The notes under the pieces: generated by a model
The model's database searches: none
Told to the model about the DNA's origin: nothing
The model's input: only the letters and a program-made list of their open reading frames with translations
NCBI RefSeq assembly: GCF_002419965.1
Contig: NZ_DIHC01000016.1
Location: forward strand, 105,496-169,495
Reading direction: 5' to 3'
DNA from: Pseudomonas sp. UBA5706
Lineage (GTDB): Bacteria > Pseudomonadota > Gammaproteobacteria > Pseudomonadales > Pseudomonadaceae
Length of the DNA stretch: 64,000 nt
Made by a program: the position numbers and the translations under genes
Shown: positions 44,110 to 53,189 of the stretch, piece after piece
Position numbering within the stretch: the first letter of the stretch is position 1
How the letters are laid out: the number at the start of each line of letters is the position of its first letter

Positions 44110-44571
44110 CGGATAATCGTTGCGGTACCTGAACGTCGGGTGCCAGGTCATTCTAAGCGTCAACACGGCGATATAGGCCTGTTCACCGTTTATTTGCGTG
44201 TAACAAGACACCGGTCGAATTTCAATAAGGGCTCGATTACAGGTAAGTCAAACTGTATTCGTGGCCGCGGATCTTACCTTAATTACCGGGATGATTAAGC
44301 CTTAAGTGCAAATAAGGCACCCTGGATAATTGTCGGCTTTATCTGGCTCAGTTGTAGAACCCGGGTTCTAATGCAACTGCGCCCCCATGCATCGATATCG
44401 CAAGTTATGTGTCACTGCAACTTCCCTCCAGCCAGCAAGCAACTTGTTGTGCATCGACAGTATGCGCGGAGGCGATGCTGGGTTCAGGGAGCCGACGACG
44501 AATCATTTTTTAGCCTTTTACCGCGGTCCGTGGGGGAGAGGGGTCGCAGTGGCGCAGGTGTAGCATGTACG
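44110..44571. other. Intergenic region upstream of the kinase, with a perfect palindrome
   Basis: 462 bases between two minus-strand genes. It contains the perfect 16-bp palindrome TAGAACCCGGGTTCTA at 44355-44370, 246 bases upstream of the kinase start. It also holds several AT-rich stretches. No convincing ORF on either strand. Confidence 0.6.
44355..44370. promoter_or_regulatory. 16-bp perfect palindrome, candidate operator
   Basis: TAGAACCCGGGTTCTA is perfectly symmetric, with GTTG and CAAC in mirrored flanks (44351-44354 and 44374-44377). It lies between the Hpt-like gene and the two-component pair. The protein that binds is unknown. Confidence 0.45.
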
Positions 44572-45069
44572 TCAGCGTTCGCAGCGCCCGATGATGCCTG
44601 GCCCCGCAGGATTGGTCGCGACAGGTACTGACCATTGCGCCGCAACCGCGTGAATACCCTTTGGGCGGCTCACTGCGCAATAGCAACCGAACTGTTCCAG
44701 CAGCAGCTGCTGTTCGCTGTCATCAAGCGGCAGCAGGCCGGTGAAGGGGTCGACCAGTTCGACCTGCCAGGACAGCAGCGACAGGCACTCACGCAGGGCC
44801 TCCAGCGCTTTGGGCAGCAGGCGTCCGCCCACGCTGGCAGCGTACAGCAGGTGGCGAAGCTGTCGAGCGAATCCGGCGATGGACGGCAGAGCGGCGGCGT
44901 CGGCCTTGCCAGCGATCAGTTGCAGCGTCCCCAGCAGGCACTCTATCGCGTCTTTATCGTCGCCGATCAGCTCCAGATGGCTCAGGCATTCGTCGGCGCG
45001 GTCCACCATGTGATGGGTTTCGCTGAAGAAATCGCCGTGCAGTTGCTGCCATTCATTGCCGTTCAGCAT
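44572..45069 (-). CDS. Hpt-like protein lacking the phospho-accepting histidine
   Basis: 165 residues, start preceded by GGAG 9-10 bases upstream. The first 110 residues follow the CheA-type P1/Hpt helical pattern (WQQLHGDFFSETHHMVDRADECLSHLELIGDDKDAIECLLGTLQLIAGKADAAALPSIAGFARQLRHLL), but where an active Hpt has HxLKG this has QLIAG: the histidine is Gln. It cannot accept phosphate there. A Ser/Leu-rich remainder ends at residue 165. It is divergent from cheV across 538 bases, which suggests a chemotaxis-linked scaffold or inhibitor; that is inference. Other His residues in the N-terminal helix (HH at about 20) are not at the canonical site. Confidence 0.65.
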   Translation of the reverse strand: MLNGNEWQQLHGDFFSETHHMVDRADECLSHLELIGDDKDAIECLLGTLQLIAGKADAAALPSIAGFARQLRHLLYAASVGGRLLPKALEALRECLSLLSWQVELVDPFTGLLPLDDSEQQLLLEQFGCYCAVSRPKGIHAVAAQWSVPVATNPAGPGIIGRCER

Positions 45070-45607
45070 TTGAAGTCTCCACTCTTCACGAATAGCGATC
45101 CAGAATCGCGCGGGGCGAGTGGCGCAAAGTTAGTGTCGAAGGCAAGGGAAAGTCTGTAGGGCGTTTCTGAATATGTTGATCTGCGTGCGGGATATGTGAT
45201 GCGGTTCCTCGGAGTTACCCTCTCAGAGCCGACTGTGTGGGGCGCGGTCACCCCTATAACGGGTGGATCAAAAGATTCCACGAACACGACCACGTAGCTG
45301 ACTCCATTCATTCATTGAGAATGGCGTCACAATAATGGCAATTAGAAACCGCGAATATCAGGTTTGCCCTGACCGGGGATAAGGCGTTCCCCTAGGGCAA
45401 TGCCGGGAACATCTGCTGGGCAAGCAAAAGGCCACTATCTAGGGTGGTCGGTGAGTAATGTGCGAGGAAGGAATACCCGCCAGTAAAGCATGATGTTAAT
45501 GTGATATCAATTGCGCCTTCACGCATTTTTTTCAGCATTAAGGTCTGCCCGAACGCGGCCGATAAAAGGTAGGCGGACTTACTCGAACCCTGCTCCAGGA
45601 GCATCAG
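45070..45607. other. Intergenic region between Hpt-like gene and cheV
   Basis: 538 bases. The right end holds the FliA-type promoter of cheV (45539-45565). An imperfect GC-rich hairpin (GCCC...GGGGA / TCCCC...GGGC) lies at 45366-45398. The rest shows no ORF with a ribosome binding site. Confidence 0.5.
45539..45565 (+). promoter_or_regulatory. Sigma-28 (FliA) type promoter of cheV
   Basis: TAAGGTCT, then 11 bases, then GCCGATAA: the -10 is the exact sigma-28 consensus and the -35 matches TAAAGTTT at 5 of 8, with ideal spacing. It lies 43 bases upstream of the cheV ATG, placing the gene in the late flagellar/chemotaxis class. Confidence 0.85.
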
Positions 45608-46534
45608 ATGGCTGGCATTCTCGACACAGTAGACCAACGTACACAGCTGGTGGGTGAGAACCGCCTGGAAATTCTCATGTTCCGCCTGGCCGGTCGACAG
45701 TTGTTCGCGATCAACGTCTTCAAGGTGCAGGAAGTGTTGCAACTGCCCAAGTTGACCCTGATGCCGCAACGCCATCCGTTCGTCTGTGGCGTGGTTAATT
45801 TGCGTGGGCAGACGCTGCCGGTCATTGACCTGTCCCAAGCCATTGGTATGCGTCCGCTGGTACCGGGCGCGTCAAGTACCATTATTGTCACCGAATACAA
45901 CCGCTCGGTTCAGGCGTTTCTGGTGGGGGGCGTGGATCGCATCGTCAACATGAACTGGGAGGCCATCCTGCCGCCGCCGACCAGCGCTGGGCGTCAGCAT
46001 TACCTGACGGCCATCAGCAAGGTCGACGATCAGTTAGTCGAAATCATCGACGTCGAGAAAGTGCTTGCCGAAATTGTGCCCTACAACGCCAAGGTGTCGC
46101 GCGACAAACTCGAAGACCCGGTACTGGAGCGGGCCCGTGGCCGTGAAGTGCTGCTGGTCGATGACTCCAACGTCGCGCTCGCGCAGTTGCGTGACACCCT
46201 GGGTCAGTTGGGCGTGAAGATGCACGTGGCCAGTGATGGCCTCAAGGCCCTGAACCTGCTCAAAGGGTGGGCGGACAGCGGCGCGGTGATGACCGATAAG
46301 TTGCTGATGGTGTTTACCGATGCCGAGATGCCGGAAATGGACGGCTATCGGCTGACCACCGAAATCCGCAACGACCCTCGCTTGCGCGGCCTGTATGTGG
46401 TGTTGCATACGTCGCTGTCGGGCAGTTTCAACGAGTCGATGGTCAAGAAGGTCGGATGCGATAACTTCCTCTCCAAATTTCAGCCGGATAAACTGGTGGA
46501 CGTCGTTCGCGAGCGCTTGATGCTCGACGTCTGA
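45608..46534 (+). CDS. cheV: Chemotaxis protein CheV
   Basis: 308 residues: CheW domain about 15-160 (ENRLEILMFRLAGRQLFAINVFKVQEVLQLPKLTLMP, GVVNLRGQTLPVIDL) followed by a receiver domain about 178-305 with Asp185-Asp186, phospho-acceptor Asp238 (MVFTDAEMPEMDG) and Lys in NFLSKF. CheV couples chemoreceptors to CheA and, when phosphorylated, tunes adaptation or acts as a phosphate sink. AGGAG lies 7 bases before the ATG; the promoter is FliA-type. A strong terminator follows. Confidence 0.95.
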   Translation: MAGILDTVDQRTQLVGENRLEILMFRLAGRQLFAINVFKVQEVLQLPKLTLMPQRHPFVCGVVNLRGQTLPVIDLSQAIGMRPLVPGASSTIIVTEYNRSVQAFLVGGVDRIVNMNWEAILPPPTSAGRQHYLTAISKVDDQLVEIIDVEKVLAEIVPYNAKVSRDKLEDPVLERARGREVLLVDDSNVALAQLRDTLGQLGVKMHVASDGLKALNLLKGWADSGAVMTDKLLMVFTDAEMPEMDGYRLTTEIRNDPRLRGLYVVLHTSLSGSFNESMVKKVGCDNFLSKFQPDKLVDVVRERLMLDV

Positions 46535-46554
46535 TAGCGCTTCAACCTTTTTTC

Positions 46555-46584
46555 AGCCCCGTGCTGTATGGCGGGGCTTTTTTA
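46555..46584 (+). terminator. Terminator after cheV
   Basis: AGCCCCG / CGGGGCT arms with a 10-base loop and a T6 run, 21 bases after the cheV stop. Confidence 0.85.
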
Positions 46585-46654
46585 CATCTGTATCGTTCGT
46601 TGGGCTGATGGCTCGTATAAAGTGGGGTTTTGGTTCCTCCTGAAGGATGCGTCG

Positions 46655-47464
46655 ATGTTGCACCTTAGCGCGCTCTACCGCTATGCCCTCAAATCCTGCA
46701 AGGCGCAGGCGCTGCAGCAGGCCACTTTCGATGAGCTTGGCCTGGCTGGCGATCGACGCTGGATGTTGGTGGACGAGAGCAACGGGCGCTTTTACACCCA
46801 ACGCGCCTTGCCCCAGATGTCGCAACTCTCGGTGCTGTGGAACGAGCAAGGCGGGGTGACGCTTTCAGCGCCCGGCAGCGCTGAGCTGGATGTCGCGTTG
46901 CCGGAAAATGTCGAAGACAACCTGCGGGGTATCACGGTCTGGCGCGATACCCTGCGGGTGCCGGATGCGGGTGACGAAGCGGCACGCTGGGTCAGCGCGT
47001 TCATTGGCAAGCCCACTCGCCTGGTACACATCCCCAAGGAGCGTGCACGCTGGCTGCCGTCGGGCTTTGGCACCATCGAGGACAGGGTCGGTTTTGCCGA
47101 TGGCTTCCCGCTGTTGTTGATTGGTCAGGGGTCGCTCAATGACCTTTCGACCCGGATCGGCCGCCCGCAGGAAATGCTGCGTTTTCGCCCGAATCTGGTC
47201 GTGGAGGGCGCCGAAGCCTTTGCCGAAGACGGCTGGAAGCGGATTCGGATCGGTGCCATGGAATTCCGCCTGCTCGGTGCCTGCTCGCGCTGCATCCTCA
47301 CCACCCTCGATCCCACGACGGGTGCGCGCAGCGAAGACCGCGAACCGTTGAGCACGCTCAAGACCTATCGGGAGAAAGAAGGCAATATCTGGTTCGGTCA
47401 GAACATGGTCAACGATGGGGCAGGGTTTGTGGAACTGGGGATGGAAGTCGAGGTGCTGGAATGA
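46655..47464 (+). CDS. MOSC domain-containing protein (YcbX-like)
   Basis: 269 residues from the ATG at 46655 (GAAGGA upstream). MOSC_N beta-barrel about 1-120 (LSALYRYALKSCKAQAL..., DRRWMLVDE) and MOSC domain about 125-265 with RPNLVVEGAEAFAEDGWKRIRIG and the cysteine block GACSRCILTTLDPTTG that ligates molybdenum in the YcbX/mARC family. These enzymes reduce N-hydroxylated compounds using unmodified molybdopterin. The molybdopterin genes at 17-19 kb would supply the cofactor. The C-terminal ferredoxin domain of E. coli YcbX is absent. Confidence 0.9.
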   Translation: MLHLSALYRYALKSCKAQALQQATFDELGLAGDRRWMLVDESNGRFYTQRALPQMSQLSVLWNEQGGVTLSAPGSAELDVALPENVEDNLRGITVWRDTLRVPDAGDEAARWVSAFIGKPTRLVHIPKERARWLPSGFGTIEDRVGFADGFPLLLIGQGSLNDLSTRIGRPQEMLRFRPNLVVEGAEAFAEDGWKRIRIGAMEFRLLGACSRCILTTLDPTTGARSEDREPLSTLKTYREKEGNIWFGQNMVNDGAGFVELGMEVEVLE

Positions 47465-47586
47465 GGGGGTGCGCATCCTCGCCAATAGATCGGGCTACCC
47501 GATCGCTTTAGCCGTCCGGCTTGTCAGCAGTGGCCATTCCCGGAACGCCACCGCTGACAAATCACCGCTACTCGTTTCCTGATTAT

Positions 47587-49515
47587 TTACAGGTCATCAA
47601 AGAAGCGTTCGTGCCAGTCGACCAGCGGCTGGGGCGCATTGAGCTTCTGCCCGTAGATCACGGCGTAAGACAGCACGTTCTGCACATACTGCCGGGTTTC
47701 GTCGAACGGGATGCTCTCGACCCAGACATCGAATGCCAGGTGATTGGCGCCCTTGAGCCACTGCCGAACGCGACCGGCGCCGGCGTTGTAGGCGGCCGAC
47801 GCCAGCACCCGATTGCCGTTGAACTGCGCATGGACCTGGCTCAGGTAGGCTGCGCCGAGCTGGATATTGGTGTCCGGGTCCAGCACCTGGGCGGGCGAGG
47901 CCAGCGGGATGCTGAACCGGCGTGCCGTCTCCTTGGCTGTCGCGGGCATCAGTTGCATCAGGCCAGTGGCACCGACGCTAGAGCGGGCGTCGTCCATAAA
48001 GGCGCTTTCCTGACGGGTGATGGCAAACACCCAGCTGGAATGCAGGCCACGAAGCTGAGCCTCGCGCACCAATGTATCGCGGTGAGCCATCGGGAAGCGG
48101 ATATCCAGGTCATCCCAATATTGAGCCTGACTGATCGTACGAATGGCCGGGAAATACCAGCGCATGTCGTACGCCAGCTTGGCTTGGGCGACCATTTCAT
48201 CGCGGGTAAAGCGGTGGGTCACGTGGTACCACTCGCGGCGGCCGTTCACCACTTCGCCACGCTCGTAGAACTCCAGCGCGCGACGCACGCCCGGCGTGTT
48301 GCGCACCTTGTTGAGCGTAGCCTGGGTCAGTGGAAGTGGCTTGTTGTTGAGCATGTAAGGCGTTTGTATGCGGTCTGCAGCAAGAAAACCGTAGAAGTCA
48401 CGCTCTTTGGCCACCGCCTTGTACATGGCCGGCAGTAATGGGCTGTTGGGTTGTGACAGCTCCAGAGAACGGGCCTGCCAGTAGCGCCAACGATTGGTCG
48501 CCGCCAGATCCTGAGGCAGGCGACGGGTCAGCTCGTAGGCGTCGTTCCAGCGGCCCAGGCGTAACAACAGACGCAAGCGCCACTCGGTCACGGTGTCGTC
48601 GCGCAGATCCGGGTCGTACCTGGTCATCAAGCCGAGCGCGCGATCGTCGTAGCTGCGCGCCAGGGTCAGGCCGATTTCCTTGGCGATCTGCACCTGTTCT
48701 TCATGGGAAAAGTGCAATGTCGGCGAGTAGCTGTCGAGCAACTCCATCGCTCGTTGCGGGTCCTGCTTGGCCAGACGTCGCAGGCCCAGGCCGACCACGT
48801 CCGACATGGCTTCGTCGGCAGGCATGAACTGCCCCTGGTTGTTGACCATCTCCGGCTTTTGCGCCACGGCAATCAACAGACGGCCCTGAGGCGCGAGGGT
48901 GGTCATGCTGTTGACCAATTGATTGGCCAACGCATAGTTGCGGGCTTGCGCCGCCAGCTTGGCGCGCTGCCAGCGCTTCTGCTCGGTGAGTTGTCCTTCG
49001 ACCGCCCACTGCGTGAACAACGTGTCGCAGGCGGTCGGCAGGGTTTTGCCGGTCATCCACAGTTTTTCCGCGTTGGCGTAGCCTTCGGAGCGCAGGTTAT
49101 GGCTGAGCTGGTAGGAGCCGTAGAGACAGTCCAGCTCGGTGAAGTTGAGTTTGGGGTCGTAATATTTGACGAACGGTTGCCAGTCACCACGCGAAGCCAG
49201 CAGGCGCAGCCAGCGCAGCTTCATGAAATTGGCCTGGGGCAGGTCGCCATGCTCGGTAAGGAAGCGTTCGACCTCGTCGTTGCTCGCGGTGTTGAGGCGG
49301 GCAGTCAGTTCGTCGTACGCCAGGTAAGGCTCCAGCGGGTAATCGGCCAGTGCAGAGCCGTACATGCGATAAGGACCGGCGTCGCCTTTGGCCAACGCGC
49401 GTTTGGCTTGATCGTAGTACTGGCGTTGGGTGGTGAGATCGACCGCTTGGACGGACTGGGCAGCGGTGGCCGACAGAAGCAGGCAGGACAGGAGGCTGAA
49501 CAAACGACTGCGCAT
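47587..49515 (-). CDS. slt: Soluble lytic murein transglycosylase
   Basis: 642 residues. Signal peptide 1-24 (FSLLSCLLLSATAAQSVQA). A long alpha-superhelical U-shaped domain to about 460, linker, then the lysozyme-like SLT domain with catalytic Glu503 (SWVFAITRQESAF), GLMQLMPATA and the AAYNAGAGRV loop. Cleaves MurNAc-GlcNAc in the periplasm leaving 1,6-anhydromuropeptides, the substrate class NagZ (at the right edge) later handles. Length equals E. coli Slt70. It is a single gene; the next gene uup is divergent. Confidence 0.96.
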   Translation of the reverse strand: MRSRLFSLLSCLLLSATAAQSVQAVDLTTQRQYYDQAKRALAKGDAGPYRMYGSALADYPLEPYLAYDELTARLNTASNDEVERFLTEHGDLPQANFMKLRWLRLLASRGDWQPFVKYYDPKLNFTELDCLYGSYQLSHNLRSEGYANAEKLWMTGKTLPTACDTLFTQWAVEGQLTEQKRWQRAKLAAQARNYALANQLVNSMTTLAPQGRLLIAVAQKPEMVNNQGQFMPADEAMSDVVGLGLRRLAKQDPQRAMELLDSYSPTLHFSHEEQVQIAKEIGLTLARSYDDRALGLMTRYDPDLRDDTVTEWRLRLLLRLGRWNDAYELTRRLPQDLAATNRWRYWQARSLELSQPNSPLLPAMYKAVAKERDFYGFLAADRIQTPYMLNNKPLPLTQATLNKVRNTPGVRRALEFYERGEVVNGRREWYHVTHRFTRDEMVAQAKLAYDMRWYFPAIRTISQAQYWDDLDIRFPMAHRDTLVREAQLRGLHSSWVFAITRQESAFMDDARSSVGATGLMQLMPATAKETARRFSIPLASPAQVLDPDTNIQLGAAYLSQVHAQFNGNRVLASAAYNAGAGRVRQWLKGANHLAFDVWVESIPFDETRQYVQNVLSYAVIYGQKLNAPQPLVDWHERFFDDL

Positions 49516-50148
49516 GAGACTTCCGTGCAGATGAACCGGGAAAAGTGTCGCTAGCTTAGCCTGTTGCCGGCGCGGGTTGAAGCGCTCACTCGTCGGCGGT
49601 CATGGATGGAAACAAACAGTCGCAACGGGTAGCGTTTTTCTGCTTGAGAGGAGGGGGTGTGAATCTCGGTTTTTTGCTGATGTTGGTTAGGCGTCCTCCT
49701 AACGCCCGAACTGTTCGCCTTCGGCGAGTGATTTGGAAAAGCACCCAAGTAAGCCAAGGTGTTTGCTATTCAAAGGTGCCTGCGCGTGATTGGGCCCGTC
49801 CTTCATCGCGACACCCGTCACTGCGACGTCGCTCCGTGGGCCATCCGCGATCCATGGGAGCGCGCGGCGCCCGCGGCATCCATTTCGCCCGGCCCACAGA
49901 ACATCGCCTGCGCTCGGCCAGTAGCCAAGTCGCGATTGCGTCGTCTGAACATCGCGTAAAACATCAAGATCAACAGCCGGAGTAACTGGGTGACGTCCGC
50001 AGGGCTGGCCCAACCGGCGCCCTCTGCACGGCACATTCCTTCCCATGGCTTGGCGTCTCCACAAGCCAGCACCGGCCCCTGGCATCGAATACCCCCCCAT
50101 CGCCCAGGTATCTCAGGTAGAATGCGCCCCCGGTTTTTGGAGAAGCTC
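49516..50148. other. Intergenic region between slt and uup
   Basis: 633 bases, GC-rich in its middle. A TAGAAT at 50119-50124 sits 25 bases before the uup start and may be its -10. The middle 49790-49960 has the look of Pseudomonas intergenic repeats (Arg/Pro-rich chance ORFs, CGTGATTGGGCCCGTCC); no gene with a ribosome binding site was found. Confidence 0.35.
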
Positions 50149-52068
50149 ATGACCCTGCTCAAATTCAGCGATGTGTCCCTTGCGTTCGGCGCCATGCCGT
50201 TGCTGGACAAGGTGTCCTGGCAGATCGCCCGTGGAGAGCGGGTCTGCATCATTGGCCGCAACGGTACTGGCAAATCCAGCATGCTGAAGCTGGTCAGGGG
50301 CATCCAACTGCCTGATGACGGCAGCGTCTGGCGCGCGCCGGGTCTAAAGATCGGCGAGTTGCCACAGGAATTGCCCGTGGCCGATGGCCGCACTGTATTC
50401 GACGTGGTCGCCGAAGGCCTGGATGGCGTCGGCGCTCTGCTCGCCGAATACCACCATCTGAGTCAAAACATCGTCACCGCCGAAGACCTCGACAAACTCA
50501 TGCATGTCCAGTCGGACCTCGAAGCCCGTGACGGCTGGCGTTTGCAGCAGTTGGTCGACAGCACCCTCAGTCGCCTGCAACTGCCGGCCGACAAGACCCT
50601 TGCCGAACTGTCCGGCGGCTGGCGTCGCCGTGTGCTGCTGGCCCAGGCGCTGGTTTCCGAGCCTGACCTGCTGCTGCTCGACGAACCGACCAACCACCTG
50701 GACATCGGCGCCATTGCCTGGCTTGAAGAAGCGCTGAAGGAGTTCCAGGGCGCTGTCCTGTTCATTACCCACGACCGGTCTTTCCTGCAGAACTTGGCGA
50801 CCCGCATCCTCGAACTGGACCGTGGCGGCCTGATCGACTGGAACGGCGACTACGCCAGCTTCCTGGTGCACAAGGAGGCGATGCTCGCCGCCGAAGAAAC
50901 GGCCAATGCGCTGTTCGACAAGCGTCTGGCTCAGGAAGAAGTCTGGATTCGTCAGGGCATCAAGGCCCGTCGAACCCGTAACGAAGGCCGTGTTCGCGCT
51001 CTCAAGGCCTTGCGCGTCGAGCGCGGCGAACGTCGTGAACGCACCGGCAAGGCCAATATCCAGCTCGATACCGCCGACAAGTCCGGCAAGCAGGTCATGG
51101 TGCTGGACAACGTCAGCTTCGCTCACCCAGGCGGTCCGATGCTGATCAAGGACTTCTCCATGGTCCTGCAGCGCGAAGACCGCATCGGTTTGCTGGGTGC
51201 CAACGGTACCGGCAAGACCACGTTGCTCAAGCTGATGCTCGACAACCTTCAGCCCACCAGTGGCTCAGTTGAAGTGGGCACGCGGTTGGACGTCGCATAT
51301 TTCGACCAGTTGCGTCACCAGCTCGATCTCGAGAAGACGGTGATCGATAACGTTGCCGAAGGCCGGGACTTCATCGACATCGACGGCCAGAGCCGCCACG
51401 TATTGAGCTACCTGGGCGATTTTCTGTTCAGCCCGCAGCGTGCGCGGACGCCGGTCAAGGCGCTGTCAGGGGGTGAGCGTGCGCGTCTGTTGCTGGCCAA
51501 GCTGTTCAGCAAGCCAGCCAACCTGCTGGTGCTCGACGAGCCGACCAACGACCTGGACGTGGAAACCCTTGAATTGCTCGAAGAAGTACTGTTGACCTTC
51601 AAGGGCACCGTGCTGATGGTCAGCCATGACCGGGCATTCCTCGACAATGTGGTCACCAGCACCCTGGTGTTCGAAGGCGAGGGCAAGGTGCGTGAATTCG
51701 TCGGTGGGTATCAGGACTGGCTGCGCCAAGGCGGTTCGCCGCGCCTGCTGGGCGTGACCGAAAGCAAATCCGGCAAGGCTGACCTGAACTCGGCAATCGT
51801 CACGCCCGCCGCGGCTCCCACGCCGGTGCAGGATACGGCCCCCGCGAGCAAGAAGAAGCTCAGCTACAAGCTGCAACGCGAACTGGAAGCGCTGCCGGGT
51901 GAAATCGAAGCCAAGGAGCAGCAGATCGCTGCGGTCGAGGCCGAAATCGCCGGGCCAGCGTTCTACCAGCGTCCCGCGGCTGAAACGGCCAAGGTTCTGG
52001 CTTCGCTGGAGCAACTGAATAAAGAGCTGGATGTGCTCGTCGAGCGTTGGGCTGAGCTAGACGAGTGA
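50149..52068 (+). CDS. uup: ABC-F family ATPase Uup-like
   Basis: 639 residues from the ATG at 50149 with GGAG 8 bases upstream. Two ABC domains: Walker A GRNGTGKSS (about 37-45) and GANGTGKTT (about 353-361), signatures LSGGWRRRVLLAQAL and LSGGERARLLLAKLF, Walker B LLLLDEPTNHLD and LVLDEPTNDLD, with the ABC-F linker between, ending in a coiled coil (about 570-635). No membrane domain. Uup-type proteins are cytosolic and act in translation and DNA-repair/transposon-excision phenotypes. Confidence 0.94.
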   Translation: MTLLKFSDVSLAFGAMPLLDKVSWQIARGERVCIIGRNGTGKSSMLKLVRGIQLPDDGSVWRAPGLKIGELPQELPVADGRTVFDVVAEGLDGVGALLAEYHHLSQNIVTAEDLDKLMHVQSDLEARDGWRLQQLVDSTLSRLQLPADKTLAELSGGWRRRVLLAQALVSEPDLLLLDEPTNHLDIGAIAWLEEALKEFQGAVLFITHDRSFLQNLATRILELDRGGLIDWNGDYASFLVHKEAMLAAEETANALFDKRLAQEEVWIRQGIKARRTRNEGRVRALKALRVERGERRERTGKANIQLDTADKSGKQVMVLDNVSFAHPGGPMLIKDFSMVLQREDRIGLLGANGTGKTTLLKLMLDNLQPTSGSVEVGTRLDVAYFDQLRHQLDLEKTVIDNVAEGRDFIDIDGQSRHVLSYLGDFLFSPQRARTPVKALSGGERARLLLAKLFSKPANLLVLDEPTNDLDVETLELLEEVLLTFKGTVLMVSHDRAFLDNVVTSTLVFEGEGKVREFVGGYQDWLRQGGSPRLLGVTESKSGKADLNSAIVTPAAAPTPVQDTAPASKKKLSYKLQRELEALPGEIEAKEQQIAAVEAEIAGPAFYQRPAAETAKVLASLEQLNKELDVLVERWAELDE

Positions 52069-52086
52069 TCCGCTGACTCGGCCAAT

Positions 52087-52122
52087 AAAAAGCCCGGCTC
52101 CCTTCACGGGGTCGGGCTTTTG
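52087..52122. terminator. Terminator between uup and uspA
   Basis: AAAAGCCCG...CGGGCTTTT with inner CTCCC/GGG pairing, placed between convergent genes and usable in both directions. Confidence 0.9.
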
Positions 52123-52137
52123 TTTTTTGCCGGGTAA

Positions 52138-52584
52138 TTACTCGGCGCGTTTGACCAGTCGCACTGCCAACACGTCGCAGGGCGCGCCATGCAGCACATC
52201 GTTGGCTGTGGAACCCAGCAGCAGCGATAGCCCGTGGCGGCCATGGCTGCCGACCACGATAAGGTCCACGCTGTGTTCCTTGGCCAGTTGATGAATTTCC
52301 TGCCGAGGTTGACCGTAGGTCAGGTGGGCGTCGCCGGTTTTGATATCCGGGTATTTGAGTTTTAGTGCTTCGAGTTTTTCCTTGGCCTGATCGAACTGCT
52401 GTTGCTGCAGTTGCGAGAGGTCCATCGGCACGTCGCCACCGAAGGCCATGGCCATCGGTTCGACGATGTGTACCAGCGATAGCTTGGCTTGGGCATTGGC
52501 AAGCGTCAGCCCGATGGCTTTCTTGATGACCGGATCGCACTCTTCAGTGAGGTCCACGGCTACCAGAATATGTAAATAGGACAT
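52138..52584 (-). CDS. uspA: Universal stress protein UspA family
   Basis: 148 residues from the ATG at 52584 with AAGGAA upstream. Usp Rossmann-like fold: N-terminal ILVAVDLTEECDPVIKKAI, VHIVEP, and the ATP-binding-type tail IVVGSHGRHGLSLLLGSTANDVLHGAPCDVLAVR. Expected cytosolic; induced by stationary phase and stress in relatives. Whether this one binds ATP is not certain: the GxxG-9G-S/T-N pattern (GSHGRHGLSLLLGST) is close to the binding form. Its 5' end is divergent from the small membrane protein gene. Confidence 0.92.
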   Translation of the reverse strand: MSYLHILVAVDLTEECDPVIKKAIGLTLANAQAKLSLVHIVEPMAMAFGGDVPMDLSQLQQQQFDQAKEKLEALKLKYPDIKTGDAHLTYGQPRQEIHQLAKEHSVDLIVVGSHGRHGLSLLLGSTANDVLHGAPCDVLAVRLVKRAE

Positions 52585-52694
52585 GGGATGTTCCTTCTGA
52601 GGTCTGCGATGGTTTGGATTATGTCTCTTTTTACGCGCCAGGGCGCGCGCCAGTATATTTTGCTCGCCGCTCGCCGCGGCGGGGGCATACAGAT

Positions 52695-53132
52695 ATGACG
52701 ACGTGGATAGTGCTGTCAATCCTTGCGGTCGTTTTGAGCCCCTTGGTGTGGCTGCGGCCGTCACGCACCCAGAGTGGCCGCATGGCCATACGCATGGAGG
52801 CTCGGCGCATGGGGCTGGCAATGCAGCTGATTCCACAGCAGTGGCCACATTGGCTGTCGGTCGACGCGCCGAGCCCCTGTGCGCAATACCATAGGCCACG
52901 GTCCAGACGTGACCCTGACACCTGGGCCTACTGGCAGATGACATCGGGAAACTGGGTCAATCAGTGGCGGGAGTCGTGTGAGGACCAGCGTCTGCTTGTC
53001 CAGTTTCAGACACTGCCGCCTGACGTCTATAAGGTCGAGGCAGGGAAGCAGTTGATCGCCCTGTACTGGGCGGAGAAAGGCGACGCGCAAGTGTTGCAGC
53101 GCATTGCGGCAGTGCTAAAGGCCTTGGCGTAG
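52695..53132 (+). CDS. Small conserved membrane-anchored hypothetical protein
   Basis: 145 residues. One N-terminal hydrophobic helix about 4-20 (WIVLSILAVVLSPLVWL) followed by a basic segment, so the anchor is in the inner membrane with the C-terminus probably cytosolic. The remainder is mixed alpha/beta, with WAYWQMTSGNWVNQWRE and DVYKVEAGKQLIALYWAEKGD. No known domain recognised; conserved position between uspA/uup and fadB in Pseudomonas (PA3017-PA3016 region). No nearby strong ribosome binding site (AGAT ahead of ATG). Confidence 0.6.
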   Translation: MTTWIVLSILAVVLSPLVWLRPSRTQSGRMAIRMEARRMGLAMQLIPQQWPHWLSVDAPSPCAQYHRPRSRRDPDTWAYWQMTSGNWVNQWRESCEDQRLLVQFQTLPPDVYKVEAGKQLIALYWAEKGDAQVLQRIAAVLKALA

Positions 53133-53165
53133 ATACACGTACCCAGGGCACCAAATCGCAGGCAT

Positions 53166-53189
53166 TAAAAAGCCCGATAGCAACATCGG
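53166..53189 (-). terminator. Orphan leftward terminator upstream of fadB
   Basis: On the minus strand GCCCGAT-GTTGCT-ATCGGGC then T5; the plus strand gives no T-run. No annotated minus-strand gene ends here; the nearest candidate is an unproven ORF starting at 53421. Confidence 0.65.

Noticed and set aside
49602..49985. 127-codon frame between slt and uup
   Set aside because: Arg/Pro/Ser-rich chance frame in GC-rich intergenic DNA without a ribosome binding site.
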